The notes under the pieces: model-generated
Seen by the model: the letters and a program-made list of their open reading frames with translations, nothing else
The model's database searches: none
What the model was told of the DNA's origin: nothing
In this document: positions 9,592-17,902 of the stretch, one piece after another
Layout: each line of letters opens with the position of its first letter
Numbering within the stretch: position 1 is the stretch's first letter
Source of the DNA: JACVRX01 sp963819885
GTDB lineage: Bacteria; Actinomycetota; Actinomycetes; Jiangellales; Jiangellaceae
NCBI GenBank assembly: GCA_963819885.1
Contig: CAWFXV010000002.1
Span: forward strand, 1 to 64,000
Reading direction: 5' to 3'
DNA: 64,000 bases
Program-made: the position numbers and the translations under genes

Positions 9592-9607
9592 AGATACACC
9601 GGTATCT
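9592..9607. promoter_or_regulatory. Perfect palindrome AGATAC-ACCG-GTATCT
   Basis: A 6-4-6 perfect inverted repeat lies 44 bp upstream of the small ORF's start codon, where an operator for a dimeric repressor would be expected. No binding protein is identified. Confidence 0.4.
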
Positions 9608-9630
9608 TGACCTCACGGCTTAGGGGACCT

Positions 9631-9682
9631 TGATCCACGGATGAATCTGGGGGCCATAACCCCCAAAACGTTCCGTGGATCA
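9631..9682. repeat. Nested inverted repeat (hairpin)
   Basis: The 11-bp arms TGATCCACGGA (9631-9641) and TCCGTGGATCA (9672-9682) match perfectly. Inside them is a second stem, TGGGGG (9648-9653) with CCCCCA (9660-9665) around a CCATAA loop. No T-run follows, so it is not a typical intrinsic terminator; a cruciform, a bidirectional terminator between convergent/divergent units, or a small mobile-element relic are options. Confidence 0.5.
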
Positions 9683-9773
9683 TGCTGGTTGGGAAAAGCG
9701 TGAGCGTCTCAAAGAGGCAGAGGCGCCGGAGGCCAAGCGGATCACCTCGGCAAGAAGTGACGTTGGCTCCGAG

Positions 9774-10214
9774 TCAGTCCTCGCGCGGTCCACGCACGAC
9801 AGTGAACCTCCGGCCGGTCACTTTCGCGGGCGTCACTCGCACGAACCACTGCTTAGGCGATGCCTGCCAGGGGAAGAGCGGCAGCTTCTCGGCGGCATAG
9901 ATGTCCGGGAAGTGCTCCATGCGTTCGGCCCGACCCTTGACGACGACGCTCCAGGCCTGTCCGGTCTCGGGCAGATAACCGTCGATCTCGAACGCCACTC
10001 GTGACGAGATGGTCAGTGCCGCGAGTTTCGTGCCCTCCCCGGTTCGGAACATCAGGGCGCGTCCGTCGACGACGAAGTTGACCGGAAAGATCTCCGGTTC
10101 TCCAGCGACCGCCACAGCGAGGCGCCCGACCTCGGCCGCGTCGACCAGGCCCCAGCATTCGTCCTCGGTCAGGATTGTGATTCCGTCTGGGTTGCCTTCC
10201 ACGCGGCCCAGCAT
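9774..10214 (-). CDS. Pyridoxamine 5'-phosphate oxidase-like split-barrel protein
   Basis: The 146-residue protein has the small FMN/F420-binding split beta-barrel pattern: LDAAEVGRLAV-like start (LVDAAEVGRLAVAVAGEPEI), FPVNFVVDG, FRTGEGTKLAAL, VAFEIDGYLPETGQAWSVVV and GRAERM. It ends with the FVRVTPAKVTGRRF motif common in actinobacterial members. These bind FMN, F420 or heme and often act in redox or stress responses; the substrate cannot be predicted. A truncated relative lies 62 bp upstream on the same strand. Confidence 0.8.
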   Translation of the reverse strand: MLGRVEGNPDGITILTEDECWGLVDAAEVGRLAVAVAGEPEIFPVNFVVDGRALMFRTGEGTKLAALTISSRVAFEIDGYLPETGQAWSVVVKGRAERMEHFPDIYAAEKLPLFPWQASPKQWFVRVTPAKVTGRRFTVVRGPRED

Positions 10215-10276
10215 GGCACGGCAGGACAGATCGAAACCGAGACCTTCGGCCCGTGTGGGCGGGCCCTTCGACCCGA

Positions 10277-10492
10277 TCAGTCCGTCTCACTGCGCATGCG
10301 CTCGACGCTGACACCGGCCGCGCGGAGCGGCAGCCGCCGGCCGGTCATCTCGCTGGCTCGGATTCGGACGAAGTACGGCTTGGGCGCAGGATCCCAGGGG
10401 GCCAGGGGCAATCTGTCCAGTCGGCGGATTTCCGCCGGGTCGGCAACGACCGCGGCCGGACCGGTGATCATGACGCTCCACCCGACCTGCAA
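10277..10492 (-). pseudogene. N-terminally truncated PNPOx-like protein
   Basis: The 71 codons align with the C-terminal half of the neighbour: GWSVMITGPAAVVADPAEI, LPLAPWDPAPKPYFVRIRAS and EMTGRRL correspond to AWSVVVKG, LPLFPWQASPKQWFVRVTPA and KVTGRRF. The cofactor-binding N-terminal half is absent. A TTG at 10492 does follow AAGGAGG, so a short product could be made. It lies 29 bp after the phosphoketolase stop and is most likely a deletion remnant of a tandem duplicate. Confidence 0.55.
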
Positions 10493-10521
10493 GGCCGGTT
10501 CGCCTCCTTGTCAGCTGTGGG

Positions 10522-12906
10522 TCAGCCGCCGGGTTGGTCGTGCGGCCAGGTCCACTCGAGGACCTCGGGCATGTCCTGGCCCCACTCTCGGGTGTAGGCG
10601 CGGTGTTGCGTCCGCTTGTCCCTCATCAGCTGCCGCACCAGGGCCGCCCGCTCGCCGAGCCCGGGCACCCGGTCGATGACGTCCATGACAAGGTGGAACC
10701 GGTCCATCTCGTTCATGACGACCATGTCGAACGGTGTCGTCGTCGTGCCCTCTTCCTTGTACCCGCGGACGTGCAGGTCACGATGGTTGGTGCGGCGGTA
10801 TGCGAGCCGGTGGATCAGCCAGGGGTAGCCGTGATAGGCGAAGATGATCGGCCGGTCGGTGGTGAACAACGCGTCGAACTCGGCGTCGGACATCCCGTGT
10901 GGATGTTCGTCGGCGGGCTGAAGGCGCATCAGGTCGACGACGTTGACCACCCGCACTTTCACCTCGGGCAAGTGCTGCCGCAGCAGGTCCACAGCGGCCA
11001 GCGTCTCGAGGGTCGGGACGTCGCCGGCGCACGCCATGACCACGTCGGGGACCCCGTCGTCGTTGGACGCCCAGTCCCAGATGCCCAGGCCTCGGGTGCA
11101 GTGCAGGATCGCTTCGTCCATGGACAACCAGTCCGGCTGCGGCTGCTTGCCGGCGACGACGACGTTGACGTAGTTGCGACTGCGCAGGCAGTGGTCCGCG
11201 ACTGAGAGCAGCGTGTTGGCGTCCGGCGGCAGGTAGACCCGGATGACTTCGGCCTTCTTGTTGACGACATGGTCGATGAACCCGGGGTCCTGGTGGGAGA
11301 AGCCGTTGTGGTCCTGGCGCCACACGTGCGAGGTGAGCAGGTAGTTCAGCGACGGGATCGGACGGCGCCAGTGCAGACCCCGGATGACCTTCAGCCACTT
11401 GGCGTGCTGGTTGAACATCGAGTCGACCAGGTGGACGAACGCCTCGTAGCAGGAGAACAGGCCGTGCCGGCCCGTGAGCAGGTATCCCTCCAGCCAGCCC
11501 TGGCAAGTGTGCTCGGAGAGGATCTCCATCACCCGGCCGTTCGGGACCAGGTGCTCGTCGACGGGGAGGATCTCTGCGTGCCAGGCCTTGCCAGTGACCT
11601 CGTAGACCGCCTGTAGCCGGTTGGACTCCGTCTCGTCCGGCCCGACGATGCGGAAGTTGCGGTTGCCGGCGTTCGCACTCATGACGTCGCGCAGCCATCC
11701 ACCGAGGACCCGGGTCGGCTCCGACGATGTCGCGCCGGGGGAGGGAACGGGCACCGCGTACTCCCGGAAGTCGGGCAACTCCAGGTCACGCGGGTCGCGG
11801 CCACCGTTGGTGTGCGGGTTCGCGCCGAGCCGGCGGTCGCCGGTCGGGATCCAGGCCACGATTTCGGTTCGCGGACGGCCGTCGGCGTCGAACAGCCCGT
11901 CCGGTTGGTAGCTGCGCAGCCAGTCCTCGAGCATGGCCAGGTGGTCGGGCCGTTCGTGAACCGCCGACAGCGGAACCTGATGCGACCGCCAGGTGCCCTC
12001 GACGGGCACGCCGTCGACGACCTTCGGTCCGGTCCATCCCTTCGGTGTGCGCAGGACGATCATCGGCCAGCTCGGCCGCTCCCGGCGGCCGTCGTTCCGG
12101 GCCGCGGTCTGGATTCGGGCGATCTCGTCGAGGACGTGATCGAGGGTCGCAGCGAGCTGCTGGTGGACGGCTTGCGGCTCATCGCCGGAGACCAGGTATG
12201 GCGTGTGGCCGTAGCCCTCCAGCAGCGAGGTCAGTTCCTGCTCGCCGATGCGGGCCAGCACAGCCGGGTTGGCGATCTTGTACCCGTTGAGATGGAGGAT
12301 CGGCAGGACCGCGCCGTCGCCGACCGGGTCGACGAACTTGGTGGAGTGCCACGCCGTGGCCAGCGGCCCGGTCTCCGCTTCTCCGTCTCCGACGACACAC
12401 GCCACGATCAGGTCCGGGTTGTCGAATGCCGCTCCGTAGGCGTGCGCGAGCGAGTACCCCAGCTCACCGCCCTCGTGGATCGATCCCGGCACCTCCGCCG
12501 CCACGTGACTGGGAATGCCGCCGGGAAAGGAGAACTGCTTGAACAGCCGCGCCATCCCACCGGCGTCCTGAGGCACTGCCGGGTACCGCTCGCTGTACGA
12601 GCCTTCCAGCCAGGTGTTCGCCACGATCGCTGGACCGCCGTGGCCCGGCCCCGTGACGTGGATGACGTCGAGGCCTCGTTCCGCGACGACGCGATTGAGG
12701 TGCGCGTAGATGAGATTCAGGCCCGGTGTCGTACCCCAATGGCCAAGCAAGCGGCGCTTGACGTGCTCCGGACGCAGCGGCTCACGCAGCAGCGGGTTCG
12801 CCAGCAGGTAGATCTGGCCAACGGCGAGGTAGTTCGCGGCCCGCCAGTAGCTGTCGATCCGCACGAGCTCGTCCTCGGACAACGGCTTTCCGTCGATGAT
12901 CTGCAT
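10522..12906 (-). CDS. xfp: Xylulose-5-phosphate/fructose-6-phosphate phosphoketolase
   Basis: About 794 residues, the full length of the family. Thiamine-diphosphate-dependent phosphoketolase cleaves xylulose 5-P (or fructose 6-P) with phosphate to acetyl-phosphate and a glyceraldehyde 3-P or erythrose 4-P. Signature stretches: VTGPGHGGPAIVANTWLEGS, SFPGGIPSHVAAEVPGSIHE, GGELGYSLAHAYGAAFDNPD, VVGDGEAETGPLA (ThDP/Mg site), HLNGYKIANP and GPDETESNRL. I chose ATG 12906 (AAGGGA 10 bases upstream) over the TTG at 12915, which lies almost on top of that Shine-Dalgarno sequence. It bypasses upper glycolysis and gives acetyl-P/ATP, which fits the low-oxygen character of the surrounding genes. Confidence 0.95.
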   Translation of the reverse strand: MQIIDGKPLSEDELVRIDSYWRAANYLAVGQIYLLANPLLREPLRPEHVKRRLLGHWGTTPGLNLIYAHLNRVVAERGLDVIHVTGPGHGGPAIVANTWLEGSYSERYPAVPQDAGGMARLFKQFSFPGGIPSHVAAEVPGSIHEGGELGYSLAHAYGAAFDNPDLIVACVVGDGEAETGPLATAWHSTKFVDPVGDGAVLPILHLNGYKIANPAVLARIGEQELTSLLEGYGHTPYLVSGDEPQAVHQQLAATLDHVLDEIARIQTAARNDGRRERPSWPMIVLRTPKGWTGPKVVDGVPVEGTWRSHQVPLSAVHERPDHLAMLEDWLRSYQPDGLFDADGRPRTEIVAWIPTGDRRLGANPHTNGGRDPRDLELPDFREYAVPVPSPGATSSEPTRVLGGWLRDVMSANAGNRNFRIVGPDETESNRLQAVYEVTGKAWHAEILPVDEHLVPNGRVMEILSEHTCQGWLEGYLLTGRHGLFSCYEAFVHLVDSMFNQHAKWLKVIRGLHWRRPIPSLNYLLTSHVWRQDHNGFSHQDPGFIDHVVNKKAEVIRVYLPPDANTLLSVADHCLRSRNYVNVVVAGKQPQPDWLSMDEAILHCTRGLGIWDWASNDDGVPDVVMACAGDVPTLETLAAVDLLRQHLPEVKVRVVNVVDLMRLQPADEHPHGMSDAEFDALFTTDRPIIFAYHGYPWLIHRLAYRRTNHRDLHVRGYKEEGTTTTPFDMVVMNEMDRFHLVMDVIDRVPGLGERAALVRQLMRDKRTQHRAYTREWGQDMPEVLEWTWPHDQPGG

Positions 12907-13044
12907 GCTGTCCAAATCCCTTGGCCTGACTGCCGATGAACGACCTGACGCTAGTGTGATTGCCAGAACCTCACGATCCGGGCGGGACGTTGTAGGTGAT
13001 ACTGCTCAGCTGGCCGGTGACATACGGCAGGGGACCGGTGGGCA

Positions 13045-13149
13045 TTAACATGTTGACGGTGTCGGGTCGTCGGGACCCGTGGGCAGTTCGGCGCCCTTCA
13101 CAGTGCGGACGAACCGCCGGTAGAGGTCATCTCGAGACGGAGCATTCAT
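13045..13149 (-). CDS. Possible 34-residue ORF downstream of the SDR
   Basis: ATG 13149 lies five bases after the SDR stop codon, which would allow translational coupling. It encodes MNAPSRDDLYRRFVRTVKGA then ELPTGPDDPTPSTC before TAA. The first half resembles a folded helix and the end is low-complexity. There is no recognised family, and it may be the remnant of a longer gene. The remainder of 12907-13154 shows no other gene. Confidence 0.3.
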   Translation of the reverse strand: MNAPSRDDLYRRFVRTVKGAELPTGPDDPTPSTC

Positions 13150-13154
13150 CGCGA

Positions 13155-13907
13155 TCAGCGCGCCATGTACCCGCCGTCGATGTACAGCTCGAGACCAGTG
13201 ACGAACGATGCGTCATCACTGGCGAGATATGCGACTCCGGCGGCGATCTCCTGTGGCCGGCCGAGGCGGCCCATCGGGGTCAAGGCGATCATCGCCTGCT
13301 CGAATTCGGTGCCCTTGGTTGATGCGAGGATCGGGGTGTCGATGAAGCCCGGGTGCACGGAGTTGACCCGGATACCTTTGTCCGCCCAGTGCAGGGCGGT
13401 GTTCTTGGTCAGCGTTCGGACGGCGCCTTTGGCGGCGTGATACGCCGGGGAGGTGCCGAAGCCGCCGCTGGTGCCGAAGATCGAGCTGATGTTGATCACT
13501 GATCCATGCGGCGACGCACTGAGCAGCTCGGCTGAAACCTTCATCCCCAGGAACACGCCGGTCTGGTCGATGGCGATGGTGCGCTCGTAGTCCTCCAGCG
13601 AGGTCTCCTCGATGGCGGCCAGGTCGCCCATTCCGGCGTTGTTGACCAGGATGTCCAGACCGCCGAACTCCGCGGCTGCCGTGCCAACCGCTCGCTCCCA
13701 CTCTTCTTCAGAGACGACGTCATGGTGGACGAAGACTGCCCGGCCACTGGTTTCTCGGATGCCCAGGGCGACCGTCTCGCCCGGCTCATCCGCGATGTCG
13801 GTCACGACGACCGCGGCTCCCTCGACGGCGAGCCGGATCGCGATGGCGTGTCCGATACCGCTGGCCGCTCCCGTGACAAGTGCTACTCGTCCTTCCAACC
13901 GCTGCAT
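13155..13907 (-). CDS. Short-chain dehydrogenase/reductase (classical SDR)
   Basis: 250 residues. The Rossmann motif is VTGAASGIG near residue 10; NNAG, the catalytic Ser in INISSIFG, YHAAK (Tyr-Lys) and VHPGFIDTP all follow in canonical order, and the end is DGGYMAR. ATG 13907 follows GGAGGT by five bases; in-frame codons further upstream run into the neighbouring gene. It should be an NAD(P)(H)-dependent alcohol/ketone oxidoreductase of the FabG/hydroxysteroid-dehydrogenase kind. It sits 26 bp after the acyltransferase gene, on the same strand, and is probably co-transcribed with it. Confidence 0.9.
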   Translation of the reverse strand: MQRLEGRVALVTGAASGIGHAIAIRLAVEGAAVVVTDIADEPGETVALGIRETSGRAVFVHHDVVSEEEWERAVGTAAAEFGGLDILVNNAGMGDLAAIEETSLEDYERTIAIDQTGVFLGMKVSAELLSASPHGSVINISSIFGTSGGFGTSPAYHAAKGAVRTLTKNTALHWADKGIRVNSVHPGFIDTPILASTKGTEFEQAMIALTPMGRLGRPQEIAAGVAYLASDDASFVTGLELYIDGGYMAR

Positions 13908-13933
13908 GACTACCTCCTCGATGATGAGCATCC

Positions 13934-15307
13934 CTAGCTGACCGTCGACACAGACACCGAGGCTGCAAGTGACTGCAGAGCGTCCCGGACACCGCTGGCG
14001 AACACCTCGACGTCGGCGCATGCGTCCCGGTCGGCGACGGCGGTGATGTTGAACTGACCGGCATAGGAGAGTGCCCCGACGCCAAGGGTGATATTGCCGA
14101 TGAGTGGGACGATCGGGAACATCTCCAGTAACTGCGCGCCGGCGAGGTAGAGCGGCATCGGCGGACCGGGTACGTTGGCCATGTAGGTATTGGCCCAGTG
14201 CTGCCGGGCCATCACCGGCAGAAAGATCCGCTGGACCGTTCCATTTCGCAGCAGTGCCCCTCCCGGAACCCGGCGCCTCTTCTTGCGCTTCGTGGTCTCC
14301 GATGCGATCAGCCGGAGCATTCGAACCGGATCGGACTCACCGATCGGCAGCGGCACGACCATCATCCCGTCCAGATTTCCTTGGGCTGGGCCTCGTTGCT
14401 GCCCGTGCAGCGAGACAGGTACGTAGCCCCGGAGTACGACCTCGTCGACGCGTTCTCGCCGGCTCGAGAGCAGCGCACGAAAGCCACCGGCGACGGCCGC
14501 CATGAGCACGTCGTTCACCGTCGCGTCCGCCGCATGCGCAGCCAGCTTGGCGATGTGGAGATTGCCGCGGACGAGAGCAAGCCGGCGGCCAGGCCCAAGC
14601 GTGCGGTTGAGGCTAGACCGAGGCGCTCGTTCTCCGCCCAGCGTCTCGCGCAGGGTGGGCAGCACGTCACGCACTCGACGCGCTGTGTTCACCGGGTGGC
14701 CCAGCGCCGAGAAGGCGCGGACGGTTCCCTGGCGACGACGCCGCAGATTGTCCTCGAGCAACTCACCTGCCGACGGCGCCGGTCGCGGCGCCCAGGGCAA
14801 CCCGGCGCCAGGAACTGCGTGGGGGCTGGCGTCGAGGAGGGCGCCCAACGTCGCTACCCCGGCAACGCCGTCGGCAATGCTGTGGTGCACCTTGACGTAC
14901 AGGCCGATCCGTCCTTCCTGCAGGCCGGGCAGGAACCACATCCCCCACAGCGGTCGAGAGCGAACCAACGGGCGCCGTCGCAGCTGCTCGGTGACGGCGA
15001 GTAGCTGCGACTCGTCCCCAGGAAGGGGCACGGGGTGGACCTGCATGTGCTCGGCAATGTCGAAGTCCGGTGCGTCGACCCACAGCGGTCCGCCGAGACC
15101 ACGTCGTGGCAGATAGATCGTTTGACGAAACCGCGGGACCACATGTAGTCGGGTCTGCACCGCCTTTCGCACGGTATCGATCCGAAAGCGGCCATCGGAG
15201 TCGAGCAGCGGACTGCCATCGAGAATGGCCAGAGCTCCGATGTCCTGAGGCCAGCCAAGATCATCCGGCCACAGCATACTGAGATCCTGTGCGGTCAACC
15301 GGTCCAT
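13934..15307 (-). CDS. WS/DGAT family acyltransferase (wax ester / triacylglycerol synthesis)
   Basis: 457 residues, normal for the family. The active-site motif HHxxxDG is present as VHHSIADGVAG in the first third. Other conserved features are the N-terminal MDRLTAQDLSMLW, PLWGMWFLPGL, the central ATVNDVLMAAVAGGFRALL, and NVPGPPMPLYLAGA near the C-terminus. The enzyme transfers acyl groups from acyl-CoA to diacylglycerol or fatty alcohol at the membrane. In actinobacteria such genes (for example tgs1) often belong to hypoxia/dormancy responses, consistent with neighbouring phosphoketolase and CBS genes. Start ATG 15307 follows AGGTGA. Confidence 0.9.
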   Translation of the reverse strand: MDRLTAQDLSMLWPDDLGWPQDIGALAILDGSPLLDSDGRFRIDTVRKAVQTRLHVVPRFRQTIYLPRRGLGGPLWVDAPDFDIAEHMQVHPVPLPGDESQLLAVTEQLRRRPLVRSRPLWGMWFLPGLQEGRIGLYVKVHHSIADGVAGVATLGALLDASPHAVPGAGLPWAPRPAPSAGELLEDNLRRRRQGTVRAFSALGHPVNTARRVRDVLPTLRETLGGERAPRSSLNRTLGPGRRLALVRGNLHIAKLAAHAADATVNDVLMAAVAGGFRALLSSRRERVDEVVLRGYVPVSLHGQQRGPAQGNLDGMMVVPLPIGESDPVRMLRLIASETTKRKKRRRVPGGALLRNGTVQRIFLPVMARQHWANTYMANVPGPPMPLYLAGAQLLEMFPIVPLIGNITLGVGALSYAGQFNITAVADRDACADVEVFASGVRDALQSLAASVSVSTVS

Positions 15308-15397
15308 GCGGCATCACCTGACTTCCTGTTCAGGCTCACGCCGAACGTGGTCGCCCGGTAGGGCCAGTCGACCTGTGGGGAAGGGGCCCGACGGCCC

Positions 15398-15994
15398 TCA
15401 TGGTCGTGATGCGCGGACCAACGTGTCGATCGCGTCGTGGAACTGGCCGTCGACGTCGACCGGTCGACGGACCCGCTCCGCGCGCTGGACCGACAAGCCG
15501 GGCAGTTCGGCCGCAATATCATCCGGCGTGTACAGGACACTCGGGTCCTGCGGGCCGCCGACGCCTTCGCTGAGATTGGCCAGGTCATGGCCGACGACCA
15601 GGATCACGCCCCCTGAGGCCAGCGCTGAGCAAGCTTTCAGCAAGACGGCAGCACGTTTCTCGGCTGAAATCTGCAGATATGCGATCAACGCGAGCTGAAA
15701 GGTGTCCGGTGCCGGTTGATAATCGAGCAGGTCGGCCAACACCCAATCCACGCTCACCTTCCGTTCGTCGGCCAATCGCCTCGCCTTGGCAAGCCCGACC
15801 GGGGAGAAGTCGACGGCGGTAACCCGCCAGCCCCGTTCGGCCAGCCACACTGCGTTTCGACCTTCGCCGCAGGCGAGATCGAGACCTTGCCCGGGCGGCA
15901 GCCCGCTGAGCTCCTGGACCACGAAGCGGTTCGGCTCAGCGCTCCAGAGGAACTCGCTGTCTGCATATCGGCGATCCCAATCATCGCTGCACAC
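15398..15994 (-). CDS. Class I SAM-dependent methyltransferase
   Basis: 198 residues with motif I LDLACGEGRNAVWLAERGW, motif II VTAVDFSPVGLAKAR, motif III DWVLADLLDY and GGVILVVGHDLANL. The layout, including the initial WDRRYADSEFLWSAEPNRFV, matches the small TehB/thiopurine-like methyltransferases common in actinobacteria. The substrate is unknown. It is divergent from the CBS-BON gene, 116 bp away. Confidence 0.88.
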   Translation of the reverse strand: MCSDDWDRRYADSEFLWSAEPNRFVVQELSGLPPGQGLDLACGEGRNAVWLAERGWRVTAVDFSPVGLAKARRLADERKVSVDWVLADLLDYQPAPDTFQLALIAYLQISAEKRAAVLLKACSALASGGVILVVGHDLANLSEGVGGPQDPSVLYTPDDIAAELPGLSVQRAERVRRPVDVDGQFHDAIDTLVRASRP

Positions 15995-16022
15995 AGTCTT
16001 CTCTCCCCTTCCCCGCTGCGAT

Positions 16023-16058
16023 GGGACTTCCGCGCCAGTCTTCGGGACTTCTGGCCGT
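16023..16058. promoter_or_regulatory. Pair of DosR-like half sites (GGGACTTC)
   Basis: GGGACTTC occurs at 16023 and again at 16044, 21 bp apart (two helical turns). The second is preceded by TTC as in the DosR/DevR consensus TTSGGGACT. Both lie 60-90 bp upstream of the CBS-BON start. The 3' half sites are poor (GGCC instead of GTCCC), so this is only a candidate. Confidence 0.35.
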
Positions 16059-16110
16059 TTCCACGAGTCGTGGCACGAGCCAGCCTGACGTCGACGATAC
16101 GGAGGACGAG

Positions 16111-16468
16111 ATGTATGCCCGAGAGATCATGACCCGCCACATCGTGACCATCGGTCCCGACGCCACCATCAAGGAGGCGATCCAGCGGCTGAATCGGTAC
16201 GGCATCACGTCGATGCCGGTTGTCGACGACGATGACCGGCTCGTCGGCGTCGTCAGTGAGGCAGTGACATCATCCACGCCCTCGCCACAAGTGACGAGCG
16301 AATCAGGGATCAAGCCCAAGCGCTGCTCGCAGAGGCCGACATGCACGGATGGACGGTCGCGTCAACGACGGCGAGGTCGTCCTGACCGGGCCAGACGGCA
16401 GCGCAGATGCCCGGATCGCGGAGATCTTGACCCGACTGTCAGTGGTGCCGCCACGGTTCGGGTCGTGA
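16111..16468 (+). CDS. CBS-BON domain protein, two frameshifts
   Basis: ATG 16111 follows GGAGGACGAG. The N-terminal half is a CBS motif (MYAREIMTRHIVTIGPDATI, then EAIQRLNRYGITSMPVVDDD, RLVGVVSEA). Restoring one base near 16263 continues DIIHALATSDERIRDQAQAL, and a second near 16360 continues VNDGEVVLTGPDGSADARIA to TGA 16466, a BON-like tail. The corrected length is about 119 residues, shorter than the usual two-CBS-plus-BON protein, so a single CBS motif is present. CBS domains bind adenosyl ligands; these proteins often belong to stress or hypoxia regulons. Confidence 0.65.
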
Positions 16469-16620
16469 CCAACCGACGGTGAGTCGCGCGCGGCACGACG
16501 GATTGGTGCGTCGCGGACACCTGCGTGCATGAATTCAATGTGGATCGGGTTACCCTGTGCCTGCGCGTGCCATAGCTTGTCCGGGCTGCGCGCGGTCGAC
16601 CGGAAGGAACCGCTCCACCA

Positions 16621-16857
16621 GTGAAGATCGTCTTTACCGTCGTACTCGTGCTCACCAGTCTGTTGTTGATCTTGCTTGTCCTCCTGCACAAGGGCAAGGG
16701 CGGCGGCCTGTCCGACATGTTCGGCGGCGGGATCTCGTCCTCGCTGGGCGGATCCTCCATCGCCGAGCGCAACCTCGACCGCCTCACAATCGCCATCGGG
16801 ATCTTGTGGGCAGCCAGCATCATCGGGCTTGGGCTGCTCGCCAAGGCCGCCGTCTGA
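16621..16857 (+). CDS. secG: Preprotein translocase subunit SecG
   Basis: 78 residues starting at GTG with GGAAGGA upstream. There are two hydrophobic helices (VFTVVLVLTSLLLILLVLLH and LTIAIGILWAASIIGLGLLA) separated by the Gly/Ser-rich GKGGGLSDMFGGG loop that is diagnostic of SecG. It is the accessory subunit of the SecYEG channel in the cytoplasmic membrane. It is commonly found next to the pentose phosphate genes in actinobacteria, as here. The 138 bp before it hold no gene. Confidence 0.95.
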   Translation: MKIVFTVVLVLTSLLLILLVLLHKGKGGGLSDMFGGGISSSLGGSSIAERNLDRLTIAIGILWAASIIGLGLLAKAAV

Positions 16858-16897
16858 CCCATCCCCTGCCAGGCCCGACACCGAGGGAGTCCCATTC

Positions 16898-17239
16898 GTG
16901 GCAAGTGGTAACGCCATCCGCGGCAGCCGTGTCGGTGCCGGTCCGATGGGAGAAGCCGAACGGGGAGAGTCCGCCCCCCGGCAAAGCATCACCTTCTACT
17001 GCGTTCAAGGACACGAGACCGAGCCCAGTTTCGCCGCCGATGCGGTGATCCCCGAATACTGGGACTGCCCCCGCTGTGGGCTGCCCGCGAGCCGCGACCC
17101 TGAGAATCCGCCACCCGCACCGCGAAACGAGCCGTACAAGACTCATCTCGCCTATGTGAAAGAGCGCCGCAGCGATGCGGACGGTGCGGCCATCCTCGAA
17201 GAGGCGTTACAGGGGTTGCGTAAACTGCGCCAGCCGTAG
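16898..17239 (+). CDS. rbpA: RNA polymerase-binding protein RbpA
   Basis: 113 residues from GTG 16898 (GAGGGAG upstream). It contains the RbpA core with its zinc-binding FYCVQGHETEPSFAA and WDCPRCG (C-x3-H and C-x2-C), a basic linker, and the C-terminal sigma-interaction region with KTHLAYVKERRSDADG and EEALQGLR. RbpA stabilises the open promoter complex with the principal sigma factor and is restricted to Actinomycetota. It sits 41 bp after secG. One base separates its stop from the convergent DUF1269 gene. Confidence 0.95.
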   Translation: MASGNAIRGSRVGAGPMGEAERGESAPRQSITFYCVQGHETEPSFAADAVIPEYWDCPRCGLPASRDPENPPPAPRNEPYKTHLAYVKERRSDADGAAILEEALQGLRKLRQP

Positions 17240-17240
17240 G

Positions 17241-17768
17241 TCAGGTGTCAGAACTCGCGTCGGCAGCGATCGCATCAGGGTCTGCCTGAAGCTGCTTTCG
17301 CTCGAGCTTCTCCGCGTTCTTCATCGCCTGCTCGACTCGCGCACCGACATCCTCGACGCCGACCACGATCAGACCGGCCTGGCCGGCATCGAGCTGCTCC
17401 CCGAGCTCCTTGAGGTCATGTCGACTCATTCCCGCGGCCGCATGCCCGGCCAGGGCCCCCAGCAGCGCGCCGCCGGCGGCCGTTCCCACCAGCAATCCGC
17501 CTCCGATCGCAGCGAACGGGAACAGCGCGACCACGAGTCCGGTCGCCAACCCCACGCCGCCGCCGAGTACGCCGCCGACCCGGGTCGGTGTCTCATGCTT
17601 CTTGGTGATCTTGACCTTGCCGTCGTCGCGGCGGGCGATCACGGCTGCGTCGTAGGCATCGAGCAAGCCTGCCTCGACGTGCAGGTCCTTGACCGCCTGA
17701 TAGTCGGCCTCGGCGTCATCGACATTGCCGTACACCCCGACGAACACCACGAACGTGTCTACTGCCAT
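17241..17768 (-). CDS. DUF1269-type protein with glycine-zipper helices
   Basis: 175 residues from ATG 17768, which follows GGAGGG; an upstream TTG/ATG extension lacks a ribosome site. The N-terminal half is ferredoxin-like (FVVFVGVYGNVDDAEADYQA; LLDAYDAAVIARRDDGKV). A Gly/Ala-rich double helix follows (VGGVLGGGVGLATGLVVALF; GGLLVGTAAGGALLGALAG), then a second soluble part (LGEQLDAGQAGLIVVGVED). This is the DUF1269/YtxH-like membrane-associated stress protein architecture. Function is unknown. Confidence 0.75.
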   Translation of the reverse strand: MAVDTFVVFVGVYGNVDDAEADYQAVKDLHVEAGLLDAYDAAVIARRDDGKVKITKKHETPTRVGGVLGGGVGLATGLVVALFPFAAIGGGLLVGTAAGGALLGALAGHAAAGMSRHDLKELGEQLDAGQAGLIVVGVEDVGARVEQAMKNAEKLERKQLQADPDAIAADASSDT

Positions 17769-17902
17769 CGTGCCAACCCTCCGGATCGTGTGATCGCCAA
17801 CCTTAGTGGACAGCAACCCACATGATCGGAAACACGGGCGACCAGGTCGGGGTCAGCGCGAAGATCGGAGCACCAGTGTCCGCCGCTGAGGGAAAGTGCA
17901 GG

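Noticed and set aside
9631..9682. Intrinsic terminator
   Set aside because: The stem is strong but no T-run follows on either strand.
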